Numbered from the stretch's first letter, positions 44,525-54,134 are shown. The stretch: DNA of 64,000 nt from IDS-8 sp036381215 (GCA_036381215.1 DASVDF010000025.1:1-64000), one strand, 5' to 3'. The notes: generated from the sequence alone by a model not told the origin. Made by a program: numbers and translations.

Positions 44525-44550
44525 AGAGCGGCCCCCGAGGGGGCCGCTCT
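44525..44550 (+). terminator. hairpin after the second TonB receptor
   Basis: AGAGCGGCCCCC and GGGGGCCGCTCT form a perfect 12-bp stem (44525-44550) about 57 bases after the stop. No T-run follows, so it may act as a stabilising hairpin or a weak terminator. The rest of the gap to 44775 holds no gene; on the reverse strand a 25-codon stretch ending at 44578 (WRATWTNTVDFE) looks like a remnant of a lost C-terminus. Confidence 0.6.
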
Positions 44551-44775
44551 GCTTCGTTCAGCAGCAGGTGCTTGCCATTATTCGAAGTCGACCGTGTTCG
44601 TCCAGGTCGCGCGCCAGTCGGGAGCGCCCGAGCAGGGCGTGACGTCGCACGGGCGCCAGCTTCACTCGACCGGTGCGGAAGACAGCCCGGAGAACCGCAT
44701 GTCACGGTCGTCACGAATTAAGGGTGCACACATGGCGATATGCCGGCGCGACGGCAGCGCGCCGGGGACGGGGCG

Positions 44776-45279
44776 TCAGCGGATGCGGTCGACGCCCGTC
44801 GAACGGTTGCCCGAGCCGCGCAGGCGGTAAGAGCCGAACAATCCCGCACTGATGCGAACGGTATCTCCGACCTCGAGCTTGAGCGTCCGCGCGCGCGAAT
44901 CCTCGACCCACACCTGGTCGTTGTCGAGGGTGAAGATGCGCTCGCCGTACGCGCGCTCGGCGATGTCGGTGATCTTCGCGGTGATCTCCGTCGGCTCTTC
45001 CTCCGGCGCCGTCGGCAACCCGAAGCGCGCCTCGGCGTCTGCGCTTCGTTCGGCCGCCGAGGTCGCTGGATCGGGAGGCACGGAAGCGGCGGGCGGCTCA
45101 TTCGCGGTGGCGGTCGCCGCGCGCGCACCGGCGACGTACGCGTCGTAACAGGCGAGCCGCGCGGCATCCTCGTCGATCGCGGCGCATCGTCGCAGCGCGT
45201 CGGGAACGCCGTCTCCGATGGCCGCCGTCGCTGTCAGCAGGGCGATGATGCCCGAGGCGTACCGGGCCGGCTGTTGCAT
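44776..45279 (-). CDS. secreted protein of unknown function
   Basis: A 167-residue protein with a signal peptide (SGIIALLTATAAIGDG), then the motif RCAAIDEDAARLACYDAY with two cysteines, as found in several uncharacterised secreted proteins and some type VI-associated proteins. An Ala/Pro/Glu-rich linker leads to a C-terminal beta-rich domain (ITAKITDIAERAYGERIFTLDNDQVWVED and DTVRISAGLFGSYRLRG), which looks like a small OB- or SH3-like fold. I do not recognise a function. The ATG follows a ggaggaaat ribosome site. Confidence 0.75.
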   Translation of the reverse strand: MQQPARYASGIIALLTATAAIGDGVPDALRRCAAIDEDAARLACYDAYVAGARAATATANEPPAASVPPDPATSAAERSADAEARFGLPTAPEEEPTEITAKITDIAERAYGERIFTLDNDQVWVEDSRARTLKLEVGDTVRISAGLFGSYRLRGSGNRSTGVDRIR

Positions 45280-45304
45280 ATTTCCTCCGGTTAGTGCCGC
45301 GCAG

Positions 45305-45367
45305 GTCGCGTGCAATGCGCGCTCGTACGGTTGCATTCTGGGTCGCGCGCGATGCGCGCTCCTACAG
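45305..45367 (-). repeat. two REP-like elements in the same orientation
   Basis: Two reverse-oriented copies: gcaatgcgcgctcgtac (to about 45328) and gcgcgatgcgcgctcctac (to about 45365). The second gives the TAG stop codon of the TPR-sulfotransferase gene. Confidence 0.8.
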
Positions 45368-47014
45368 GTCGTGCCAGGGGCCTGCGATGCCGCGCAGGTG
45401 CGGCGCGTAGTGGCGCCAGCGCCCGCTCGAGCGCGCGTGCAGCGCTTCGCGTACCTGCCACACGCTCGCGGTCTGCACGGGCCGCTCCGCATCGCGGAAA
45501 TCGAGGCAGCGCTCATCCCACGGCAGCCCGAGGAATTCGAGCAGGCCGCGCACGACCGGCTCCGGATCGCGCACCAGGCTGTCGTAGTCCACCGCGTACA
45601 GCGCGTCGCCGCAGAGCTCCCGCCAGTGCGCCATCAGCCGCTCGTGCTGGCGGTGATAGTGCGCGATCTGCGCGAGATCGGCGGCGTAGGTCAGCCCGCC
45701 GAGCTGCTGGAACCAGATCGACAGGCAGGTATCCGCCGCATCGCGCTGCGTGCAGACGATGCGCGCGGCCGGGAAGACGGCGCGAATCAGCCCGAGATAG
45801 AGAAAGTTGTCCGGACGCTTGTCGGTCACGTTCCCGGCGTCGGGGAACAGCTCGCGCACGTGCTCCGTGTACGCCTGCCCGAGGGCCTGGAGCGCCTCGC
45901 GCGGCGCCGCGAGCGCCTGGTCCGGCCAGAGGCCGAGGCGGCGCGCGGTGAGCCAGGGGAAGAACTCCAGTTCGCCGCCGGCGGTGATCGCCGGGTGCGC
46001 GGCGAGGATCTGCTCGATGAGCGTGGAGCCGGAGCGGAACATGCCGCAGATGAAAATCGGAGAGTGCGGGGAATCGGTTTGCACGCGCTCGAGCCATGCG
46101 CGGTCGCAACCGTCTATGATCCGGCCGACGGCCGCCTCCACGGCCTCGGGCCGGTACGGCGGGAGGCGCCGCTTGCCCAGCGCATTCGCCGACGCGAAGG
46201 CCGCGAACGCCTCGTCGTAGCGGCCGAGATCGTCCAGCGCCTTGCCGCGGGCGAACAGCAGCTCCTCCTGGCCGGCCGCATCGTTTTGCGTCGCGGCGAG
46301 CGCCCGGTCGATCGCGGTCAGCAACGGGTCGTCGCCGCTCTCGATGCGGGACGCGTGCACGAGCCGGGCCAGCGCGCCGGCGTGGTGCGGCTCGAGCTCG
46401 AGGATGCGCTCGTAGAGCACCCGCGATCGCTCGCGGTCGCCGCTTTCCTCCCGGAGGCCGCCGAGGTTGAAGAGCGCGGGCACGTAGTCCGGCTCGAGCG
46501 CCAGCGCGCGCTCGTAACTGTCCGCTGCCTCGTCGGGCCGGCGCATCGCGGAGTAGAGCACGCCGAGATTCGAATGCACCTCGTGCGGGCGCGGGATGCC
46601 GAGCGCGAGTGCCCGCTCGTAGGCGGCGATCGCGTCCCTCCAGCGTTTCTCCTTCTTGTAGAGCAACGCCAGGTTGTAGTGCACGTCCGCGAGGTCCGGC
46701 TGGCGCTCGAGCAGGCGGAGGTAATGCCCAATGGCCTGCTCCGTCCGGCCGAGCCCGTCGAGCAGCCCGGCGAGCCTTCCGTAGTAGTAGGGACTGTCCG
46801 GCACCTCCTCGGTCAGCGCGACCAGGTGCAGGATCGCGTCATCCGCGCGCCGGCTTTCCATGTAGAAGTCGACGAGGCCGCGCAGCACCAGCTCGCGTTG
46901 ATCGCCGCGCGCCAGGAGCTCACGGTATAAACGCTCGGCCTTCACGCGACTGCCGCGCGCCTGAAGCTCGCGGGCCCGGCGGAATGCCTGCTCGAATGAC
47001 TGCGCCGAAGCCAT
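45362..47014 (-). CDS. TPR-repeat sulfotransferase
   Basis: A 550-residue protein. Residues 1-300 are tetratricopeptide repeats (DLADVHYNLALLYKKEKRW, then HEVHSNLGVLYSAMRRPDEA and others). The C-terminal domain is a PAPS-dependent sulfotransferase: 5'-phosphosulfate loop FRSGSTLIEQIL near residue 325-335 and 3'-phosphate-binding RDAADTCLSIWFQQ. The TPR-plus-sulfotransferase arrangement is common beside TonB receptors in other proteobacteria, but the acceptor is unknown. Start and stop overlap (TGATG) with the 2OG oxygenase gene upstream. No signal peptide, so probably cytoplasmic. Confidence 0.9.
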   Translation of the reverse strand: MASAQSFEQAFRRARELQARGSRVKAERLYRELLARGDQRELVLRGLVDFYMESRRADDAILHLVALTEEVPDSPYYYGRLAGLLDGLGRTEQAIGHYLRLLERQPDLADVHYNLALLYKKEKRWRDAIAAYERALALGIPRPHEVHSNLGVLYSAMRRPDEAADSYERALALEPDYVPALFNLGGLREESGDRERSRVLYERILELEPHHAGALARLVHASRIESGDDPLLTAIDRALAATQNDAAGQEELLFARGKALDDLGRYDEAFAAFASANALGKRRLPPYRPEAVEAAVGRIIDGCDRAWLERVQTDSPHSPIFICGMFRSGSTLIEQILAAHPAITAGGELEFFPWLTARRLGLWPDQALAAPREALQALGQAYTEHVRELFPDAGNVTDKRPDNFLYLGLIRAVFPAARIVCTQRDAADTCLSIWFQQLGGLTYAADLAQIAHYHRQHERLMAHWRELCGDALYAVDYDSLVRDPEPVVRGLLEFLGLPWDERCLDFRDAERPVQTASVWQVREALHARSSGRWRHYAPHLRGIAGPWHDL

Positions 47015-48861
47015 CAGCGGTTCCGCAGTTTCGGAATCACGTCGAAGGCGACCGTGGTGCGGGTCCGGTCGGATTCGAATGGCACGGTGCCGTGCCACAT
47101 GTAGGAGGGGAACAGGACGAGGCGGCCGGTGGCCGGCTGGATGTGACGGCGGGCGGCGCCCTGCTCGCCGAGGTCGATGTCCGGCTCGCCGAACTTGATG
47201 CCCCCGCCCAGCTCGTCGGTGCTTTCGATCTCGGGCGGCACGTCCACGTAATACGCCGAGCTGATCCACCCGAGCGGGTGGATGTGCATGGTGTGATAAC
47301 CGGCGCGGCGCAGCCGCACCGACCACGAACCCGAGAAATCGAACGTCTCGCTGCGCCGCGAGAACAACGGGTGCGCGGCGTCCGCCGGCAGCCCGGCGAT
47401 GTACTCGGAGATGCACTCGCGGAGCGAACCCGCGAGCACCGCGATCTCGGGTTCGGCGCGCCCCAGCAGGTCGCCCCCGGTCTGCGTGCCGCCGCGCAGG
47501 GTCTGCTCGGGGGGATGACGCTTCGCGAAGTGCAGCTCGCCGAGCACCTTGTTGAGCCGCGCGTTGAACTCCGCGGTGTTCGAGAACTCGCGCGGGACCG
47601 GCACGTCGAAGACCCGTACCAGCCGGTCGTAGTCGTTGAGGACGGCGTCGCGCTCGTCGCCGAGTAGCCGCCAGCACAGGGCGAGATAGGCCAGCGCGCG
47701 CTGGTTCTGCGGCATGCTGGCCGCGCCGAGCTTCGCGTGCACGAGCGCCTCGTCCGGCCGGCCGCGGGCGAGCAACGCGCGCGCGTAGCTGATCCTGTCG
47801 TTCGGGTTGGCGCCGGGCATGTTGACGGCGGCCGCGTGCAGCTTGAGGGCGTCGTCCCAGCGCTCCTGGTTCTCCAGCGTGTAGGCGAGCAGGCTCACGA
47901 GCTCGCTCGAATCGCGCCGGTAAGCAAACGCCTGAAGCAGGCATTGCTCGGCTTCCTCGAAGCGGCCGTCCTGGTTCAATGCCACCGCGTAGGCGAGCCT
48001 CAACTCGAGCGCGCGCGGGTCTTTCGCGAGCGCCTCGCGATAGGACGCGAGGTATTCGTCCAGCCGCTCCTGCTGCCACAGCAGCGAGTTGAGATGGCGA
48101 TGACTCGCGGCGTCGGCCGGATTACGGGCAATCGCGGCGCGGTAGGCTTCGATCGCCGCGTCGACGTTTCCGGCATCGACGAGCGCGTTGCCCCGGTTGT
48201 AGTGCAGCTCCGCGCGATCGAGCCCCGCGCGGCGCGCGGCTTCGTAATGCGTGAGCGCCTCCGCCGGGCGGCTCATGAGCCGCAGGCAGACACCGATGTT
48301 GTGGTGCGCCTCGGCGTATTCGGGTCTCAGGGCAAGCGCCTTCTCGTAGCACTCGATCGCTTGCGCGAAGCGCTGCTGGCGCTTGTGCACGTTGCCCAGG
48401 GAGAGCCAGGCCGCCGCATCGTCGGGGCGCAGCTCGAGGCAGCGGCGGAAGGACTCGACGGCGTCCGCGAAGCGGCGGGTTTCGAGCTGGGCCAGGCCCA
48501 GGTTGCGCCAGGCGTCCGCGTAACGCGGCAGCAGGCGCACGGCGTGGCGGTAGCTGTCGATCGCCTCTTCGGGTTTGCCGCTGCGGGACAGCGCGTTGCC
48601 GAGATTGCTCGCGACCTCGGGCTGCTCCGGGAAGAGCTGCAGGGACGCCCGCATGTACTCGACGGCCGCGTCGTACTCGCCGCGCTGCGAGTGCAGCACG
48701 CCGAGGAACTGCAGCGCCGTCGGGTTGGCCGGGTCCTCGTCGAGCACCCGCCGGCAGACGGCCATCGCCTCGTCCGTCTTGCCCGCCTGCTGCAGCGCCA
48801 GCGCCCGCTCGAGCAGCGGCACGAAGCGCGAACGGGCGTTGGCGGGGGAAGGATCGGCCAT
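47014..48861 (-). CDS. TPR-repeat 2OG-Fe(II) oxygenase (putative)
   Basis: A 615-residue protein. About 12 TPR repeats fill residues 10-400 (ALQFLGVLHSQRGEYDAAV, VASNLGNALSRSGKPEEAI, AWLSLGNVHKRQQRFAQAI). The C-terminal 200 residues look like the 2OG-FeII_Oxy_5 family: iron-binding HIHPLGWISSAYYVDVPP near residue 522, and GRLVLFPSYMWHGTVPF with the second His and the following Arg near residue 590. Such oxygenases are predicted hydroxylases; target unknown. It overlaps the sulfotransferase gene downstream, so both are likely made together. Confidence 0.85.
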   Translation of the reverse strand: MADPSPANARSRFVPLLERALALQQAGKTDEAMAVCRRVLDEDPANPTALQFLGVLHSQRGEYDAAVEYMRASLQLFPEQPEVASNLGNALSRSGKPEEAIDSYRHAVRLLPRYADAWRNLGLAQLETRRFADAVESFRRCLELRPDDAAAWLSLGNVHKRQQRFAQAIECYEKALALRPEYAEAHHNIGVCLRLMSRPAEALTHYEAARRAGLDRAELHYNRGNALVDAGNVDAAIEAYRAAIARNPADAASHRHLNSLLWQQERLDEYLASYREALAKDPRALELRLAYAVALNQDGRFEEAEQCLLQAFAYRRDSSELVSLLAYTLENQERWDDALKLHAAAVNMPGANPNDRISYARALLARGRPDEALVHAKLGAASMPQNQRALAYLALCWRLLGDERDAVLNDYDRLVRVFDVPVPREFSNTAEFNARLNKVLGELHFAKRHPPEQTLRGGTQTGGDLLGRAEPEIAVLAGSLRECISEYIAGLPADAAHPLFSRRSETFDFSGSWSVRLRRAGYHTMHIHPLGWISSAYYVDVPPEIESTDELGGGIKFGEPDIDLGEQGAARRHIQPATGRLVLFPSYMWHGTVPFESDRTRTTVAFDVIPKLRNR

Positions 48862-48903
48862 GGCGAGAGCGGGCGAATCGGTCAGAGGGCCATTATAGCG
48901 AAG

Positions 48904-48940
48904 ACAAAAAAAGCGGCGGGCTTTCGCCCGCCGCTTGCCT
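48904..48940 (-). terminator. terminator after the third TonB receptor
   Basis: Read leftward, AGCGGCGGGC-gaaa-GCCCGCCGCT followed by a run of Ts (48905-48912 on the complementary strand), 26 bases past the receptor stop. Confidence 0.93.
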
Positions 48941-48961
48941 TGCTTCAGGTTGGCCTGCCGC

Positions 48962-51856
48962 TCAGAACTTCTGGGTGACTCCGACGAAGTAGTAGCGGCC
49001 GAGGGCATCCCACGTCGACGGCACGGTGTTGCCGTTCGCGAAGCTGACGCCCCCCAGGAACCCGCTGACAGGCGGATCGTTGTCGAACAGGTTGCTGATG
49101 CCGACGCTGAGCTCCGTGCCACGATCGCTGCCGAACCACTCGGCGTAGTACGTGGCTGAGAGATCGATGTAATTTTCGGCATCGACGTCCGGTTCGTCGG
49201 CAACGAAGGAGTCAACGGCACCGACCATGCGCCACCCGAGGACAGCATCAAGGTCCCACGGCGTGGACCACACGGCGTTGAACGTGTGCTTCCACTCCGG
49301 CCGTGGCCGGCCGCAGCTGCCGCCGTACTCGCCGGCACACTCGTTCACCGCGGCCCCGGGCACCGGCTCCTCGTCGAACTTCTCGAGCAGGGTGCCGCGG
49401 AAGGCCAGGTCGACGCTCCCGAGCCCGCCGATCTCCAGCGGATAGCTGCCGACGAAGTCGATACCGGAGACATCGAAGAAACCGATGTTGACGTTCGTCG
49501 ATGTAATCGACGACTGGTTGATCCAGACGTTGCCGTTGGCCCCGCGGTTGATCAGGCCGCACAAGGCCGCGTCACCGGTCGCCGCACACTGCCGGATGAT
49601 GAACTCCGGATCGACGGTGCTGATGGCGTCCTCGACCTCGATGTTCCAGTAGTCGATGCTGAACGTCAGGCCGGGGAGGAACGTCTCGGGAGTGAGAACG
49701 ACGCCCACCGTGAAAGAATCCGCCTTCTCGGGATCGAGGTCCGGATTGCCGCCGAACAGTCCGTTGTACTGCTGCGCCGGGCTGAGCGGAACGCTGCCGT
49801 ACTGCGCGGCGCTCACGCCGGTGTTCGCGCAGGCGGCCTCGGAGAGCTCAGGAGTGGCACCCGCGCAGGGATCGACGCCACTCCACAGACCGAGGCTCTG
49901 CGGCTCGAACCGCTCGCGCAGGTTCGCCGCGCGCACCGCGCGCGAGGTGCTGGCGCGCAGCTTGATGCCGTTCGCCGGCACCCACGCGCCGCCGACGTTC
50001 CAGGTATCGGCGTTGACGCCGCTGTCGTAGTCGGAGTTGCGATAGCGCAGATCGAGCGACAGGTCCTGGAAGCCGGGACGATCCTGGACGAGGGGGACGT
50101 GGAACTCGGTGAAAAATTCCTTGATGTCCTGCTCGCCAGCGACCGGCGGAATCGGTCCGCCCTGGCCGGCGCCGTCGCCGGTCTGGAAACCGTTGTCGGG
50201 ATTGAACTCGAAGGTCTCGCTGCGATACTCCGCACCGATGACCCACTCGACGCCGTCGCCGGACCACGGGCTCACGATGCCCATGTCCGTGAGATCGCCG
50301 TTCACGAAGGCGACAATCTGGTCCATCTCGAGGTCCGCGCGCGAGAACAGCGGCAGCACGAGGTAGTCGATCGCTTCCTGGGTCACCCCGCCTTCCTGGA
50401 AGATGTTCCAGGGCACGCAGCTCGGGTCGGACCCGTCGATCACGGACTGGCACACCGGATCCCCGGTGTCCGGATCGGCAACGACGTCCAGCGCCCGGAT
50501 GATGCGCGTGGTCGACATGTCGTTGAGGTAGGTCTCGCTGAACGACAGGCGCGAGAAGTTCGCGGAGACGTCGTACGACCAGTTGTCGTTGATGTCACCG
50601 CGGATGCCCGCCAGGGACCTGAACGAAGTGTGGCGCAGATCGTCGACGCGCGGGCCGCCCTCGACGCTGCGGCGCCCGATGTAGAACGGCACGACGCCGT
50701 CCGCATCCGTGTCGCAGCCCAGCAGGGTCTGGGACTCGGGCGACAGGAACGGGTTTGCGCAGCTGATGGTGTTGGTCACGAAGAACGCGCCGGACGGGGC
50801 GATCTGCGCGCGGCTGCGGTCGTCCATGAACATGAATTCCGCGTAGCCCGTCAGGTGCTCCGTTACGTCGTAGTGCCCCAGCATGCCGCCGGTGAAGCGC
50901 TTGTCCGGCCGCTGGAAATAGTTCAGCGGGCCGTAGTTGTAGTACGTCCCGTCCCACTCGACCAGCTGGTCGCCTTCGACCGAGTAATACTGACCGTCGA
51001 AGTCCGTAATGAACGCCGGGAAGCGCGTGGCGGAGCCGCCGCAGGCGAACGAGTTGTCGTCGGTGTTCGCGAGCGCGCAGGCGCTGAAGTCGTACTCGCT
51101 CTGCAGCACCGCATTGATCTTGCGATAACCCGCGTAACCCGTGATGTTGCCGCGGCCGTCCGGCGAATTGATGCCGATCAGCAGGTTGACGTCGGTGGTG
51201 CCGCCGACGGTGACGTCGTCCGGTGCCTGCTCGAAGCCCATGTCGGCAATCGCACTCTGCACGCCGTCATTGCCCTGACTGTGCTGGTAGCCGGCGTACT
51301 GGAAGTTGAGCTGGAAGCCCTCGAAGTCGTCCTTCATGATGAAGTTGACGACGCCGGATACGGCGTCCGAGCCGTAGGTCGAGGAGGCGCCGCCGGTCAG
51401 GATCTCGACGCGCTCGATCAGCGCACCGGGAATCTGGTTGATGTCGGGCGACAGCACGGACGGGTCGCCGAAGCCCATGCGGTGACCGTTGACCAGCACC
51501 AGCGTGCGGTCGGAGCCGAGGCCGCGCAGGTCGAGCGTCGCGGTGCCGGTGGCACCGTTCGAATCGTTCGCGGTGAACTCGGGCGTGATCTGCGGCAGGT
51601 CGTTGACGAGGTCCTCGACGCGCGTGACACCGCGGTAGGTGAGCTCTTCGGCCTGGATCTGCGAAACGGGGCTGGATGAGATGAGGTTCGGGTCGGTGGC
51701 GATGCGCGAACCGGTAACCGTGATTTCCTCGAGCTCACCACTCTGCGGCTGGGCCTGGGCATGTGTCAGGCCCGGGGCAACGACCGCAGTGGTCGCGAGC
51801 GCAACACCGGACAACGCACGGTGCACGGCCGCGGCCAAAGGCTTTCTCTGTGACAT
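48962..51856 (-). CDS. TonB-dependent outer-membrane receptor (third; paralogue of the second)
   Basis: A 964-residue receptor with signal peptide (VAPGLTHAQAQ), TonB box ELEEITVTGSR, plug (TATLDLRGLGSDRTLVLVNG, LTGGASSTYGSDAVSGVVNF) and a barrel ending YYFVGVTQKF. Same length as the receptor at 41573-44467, and both share the Cys-containing loops (CALANTDDNSFACGG against CALDSG). Three genes lie between the inverted duplicates. The ATG follows aggggag. Expressed leftward and closed by its own terminator. Confidence 0.93.
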   Translation of the reverse strand: MSQRKPLAAAVHRALSGVALATTAVVAPGLTHAQAQPQSGELEEITVTGSRIATDPNLISSSPVSQIQAEELTYRGVTRVEDLVNDLPQITPEFTANDSNGATGTATLDLRGLGSDRTLVLVNGHRMGFGDPSVLSPDINQIPGALIERVEILTGGASSTYGSDAVSGVVNFIMKDDFEGFQLNFQYAGYQHSQGNDGVQSAIADMGFEQAPDDVTVGGTTDVNLLIGINSPDGRGNITGYAGYRKINAVLQSEYDFSACALANTDDNSFACGGSATRFPAFITDFDGQYYSVEGDQLVEWDGTYYNYGPLNYFQRPDKRFTGGMLGHYDVTEHLTGYAEFMFMDDRSRAQIAPSGAFFVTNTISCANPFLSPESQTLLGCDTDADGVVPFYIGRRSVEGGPRVDDLRHTSFRSLAGIRGDINDNWSYDVSANFSRLSFSETYLNDMSTTRIIRALDVVADPDTGDPVCQSVIDGSDPSCVPWNIFQEGGVTQEAIDYLVLPLFSRADLEMDQIVAFVNGDLTDMGIVSPWSGDGVEWVIGAEYRSETFEFNPDNGFQTGDGAGQGGPIPPVAGEQDIKEFFTEFHVPLVQDRPGFQDLSLDLRYRNSDYDSGVNADTWNVGGAWVPANGIKLRASTSRAVRAANLRERFEPQSLGLWSGVDPCAGATPELSEAACANTGVSAAQYGSVPLSPAQQYNGLFGGNPDLDPEKADSFTVGVVLTPETFLPGLTFSIDYWNIEVEDAISTVDPEFIIRQCAATGDAALCGLINRGANGNVWINQSSITSTNVNIGFFDVSGIDFVGSYPLEIGGLGSVDLAFRGTLLEKFDEEPVPGAAVNECAGEYGGSCGRPRPEWKHTFNAVWSTPWDLDAVLGWRMVGAVDSFVADEPDVDAENYIDLSATYYAEWFGSDRGTELSVGISNLFDNDPPVSGFLGGVSFANGNTVPSTWDALGRYYFVGVTQKF

Positions 51857-52034
51857 GGCGACTCCCCTGGGGTTGGTCTTGTTCGCCGGCTGCCGCGTGC
51901 CGTTGCGAGCATCGGACAGGCGTGAGCCGGCGGCCTAAGCGGCGAAGCTTATGCCATTCCGCTATCAGGAGCAATCGGTATAAGCCGTGTGTTGCGCGGA
52001 ACCAACATGCGGAGCGGCCGGGGTCCGAAAGCGT

Positions 52035-54059
52035 CTAGTGCGGCTCGTGGAGGCCCGCCCGCTCGAGCTCGCGCGCGAGCGGATCGAGCCATGGCGCGTA
52101 ATGGCGCCAGTGCTCCAGTGCCTCGGAGAAGATCGGCCGGCGCACCTGCTCCGAGCTTGGCGTGCTGACGGCGCGGGGGTTCTCGAAGAACCGCAGGCAG
52201 GCCTCCTCGAAGGGCAGCCCGCAGAACTCGAGCAGGCGGCGGATTGCCGTTTCGGTGTCGGTGACGAGGGACTCGTAAGCCATGCGATGAACCCTGCCGG
52301 GGAGGACGGCATCGAAGTGGCCCATGAGGTCCACATAGTCGCGGTAATGCGCGGCGATGTCTTCCAGCCGGTAGGCGAAGGGCTGCCCGTGCGCGAACAG
52401 GTGCTTGAAGATGGAGAAGCCGCACGCCATCGGCCGGCGCCGTACGTCCACGATGCGCGCGTTCGGCAGGATGAGCGCGATCAGGGGGATGTGCAGGAAG
52501 TTGGCGGGGGTCTTGTCGATAAACCGGGGGGCGCCGGCCTTGCGCTGCACGCTCGCGCGTTCGAGGTAGGCGGCGCCGAGCTCACGCGCCCGGCTCGCAT
52601 CGAGATCGGCCAGCACGTCGGGATAGTCCTTGCCGCCCCGGGGGGCCTCGGCCAGTGAGCGGACGATATCGGCGATGTGCGTGAGCTCCATCGTTCCCTC
52701 GACGGCCGAATGGCTCGCGAGGATCTGCTCGACCAGCGTCGATCCGGAGCGGGGCAGGCCGACGACGAACACGGGCGCATCCGACGGATCGCCCCAACCC
52801 GCCCTGGCCGCGAAGAAGTCCGGCGTGAAGAGGGCCTTTGCCTGCGCCACATACGCGCTGAGCTCTCCCGGGTCGTACTGGATCTTCTCGCGTCGCAGCC
52901 GGTTGCCCTCGGCATACTGGCGAAAGCTCTCTTCATACCGGCCCTGGTCCTCGAGCGCCTTGCCGAGCGCGAAGTGGAAACCGAGGCGATCGTCGCTGCC
53001 GAGCTCCGCTCGCGCGAGCTGCGCGCGCATGGCCTCGAGATCGGCATCGGAAAAACGATAGGTCTTCAGGTTCGCGAGGTTCCACCACGCCTCCCCGAAA
53101 TCCGGCTTGAGCGTGGTGGCTTTGCGATAGGCGCGCACGGCTTCGTCCATGCGGCCGAGCGTGCGGAGCGCATGACCGAGGCTGGCCCAGACGTTCTGCT
53201 CGGCCGGCCGCCGCGCGAGGATGTCCTCGTACACCTCGACGGCGCGTGCGTACTCACCCATGCGCTGCAGCGTCGCCGCCTTCAGGTTCTTGAGCTCTGC
53301 GCCGTCCGGCTCACCGATCAGCAGGCGATCGATTTCGGCGAGTGCGGCGTTCGGCTTCTCGCGCCGCATCAGCACGACCGCGTAATTGTGGCGCGCCTGC
53401 CGGTAACTCGGCGCGAGCTCGAGACAGCTTGCAAGCAGCCGTTCCGCCGCCTCGTAATGCCCGTGGCGGAGCGCCACCTCCGCCAGCATGGCGGTCGCCC
53501 GCACGTCCGTGGGATGCTGCTGCAGGTGGGCGCGCAACGCGGCTTCCGCGTCCGCCGTGCGGTTCTCCGAGAGCGCTTGCGCGATCTCCCGCAGGCCGGG
53601 ATCGTTGGCGGAATGCTCGATGTACCTGCCGAAGGCCCGGTCCGCCCCCTGCCGGTCGTCCATGGAGACGAGCAGGTCCGCGAGCGCGAGCCAGCCATCG
53701 GCGAAGTCCGGCTTCACCGCGACGGCGCGGCGGATCGCCTCCGCCGCAGCTTCCTTGCGGCCGGCCTCGCGCAGCGCGAGCCCGAGCTGGAGGTGCGGCA
53801 GCGGCGCTTGCGGTGCGCTTTGGGTCAACGGCTCGAGCACCTCGATCGCCGCGGCCGGCTGGCCGAGCAGCCGCCGGGCGATGCCCTGGAAGAGGCGCGC
53901 CATCGCATTACCCGGGTCGGCGGCGAGCAGCAGGCCGGCTTCTCTCTCCGCCAGCGCCGGATCGCTGGCCAGCAGCGCTTCGATGCGGGCCAGCGCCTGC
54001 GGCGTGCGGGATACGGCGGATGGGGCCAAGGACTTCTCCGGTGACGGGCTGCGGCGCAT
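52035..54059 (-). CDS. TPR-repeat sulfotransferase (second)
   Basis: A 674-residue protein: about 400 residues of TPR repeats (ATAMLAEVALRHGHYEAAE, VWASLGHALRTLGRMDEAV, AWWNLANLKTY) and a C-terminal sulfotransferase domain with the 5'-phosphosulfate loop VGLPRSGSTLVEQIL near residue 430, DKTPANFLHIPLI, and the 3'-phosphate-binding RRRPMACGFSIFKHLF. Similar in plan to the enzyme at 45362-47014 but more distant in sequence. It is 178 bases upstream of the third TonB receptor on the same strand. The acceptor molecule is not known. Confidence 0.9.
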   Translation of the reverse strand: MRRSPSPEKSLAPSAVSRTPQALARIEALLASDPALAEREAGLLLAADPGNAMARLFQGIARRLLGQPAAAIEVLEPLTQSAPQAPLPHLQLGLALREAGRKEAAAEAIRRAVAVKPDFADGWLALADLLVSMDDRQGADRAFGRYIEHSANDPGLREIAQALSENRTADAEAALRAHLQQHPTDVRATAMLAEVALRHGHYEAAERLLASCLELAPSYRQARHNYAVVLMRREKPNAALAEIDRLLIGEPDGAELKNLKAATLQRMGEYARAVEVYEDILARRPAEQNVWASLGHALRTLGRMDEAVRAYRKATTLKPDFGEAWWNLANLKTYRFSDADLEAMRAQLARAELGSDDRLGFHFALGKALEDQGRYEESFRQYAEGNRLRREKIQYDPGELSAYVAQAKALFTPDFFAARAGWGDPSDAPVFVVGLPRSGSTLVEQILASHSAVEGTMELTHIADIVRSLAEAPRGGKDYPDVLADLDASRARELGAAYLERASVQRKAGAPRFIDKTPANFLHIPLIALILPNARIVDVRRRPMACGFSIFKHLFAHGQPFAYRLEDIAAHYRDYVDLMGHFDAVLPGRVHRMAYESLVTDTETAIRRLLEFCGLPFEEACLRFFENPRAVSTPSSEQVRRPIFSEALEHWRHYAPWLDPLARELERAGLHEPH

Positions 54060-54134
54060 TCTCGTCGCGCCCGCCGCGCTTTACAACGCGGGCGGGTACG
54101 CCGGCCGTGCGGGAGGGGCGGACAATGCACCTTG

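Noticed and set aside
44551..44775. Leftward peptide ending WRATWTNTVDFE as a gene
   Set aside because: An in-frame stop lies 25 codons upstream and there is no start codon or ribosome site; at most it is a relic of a lost gene.
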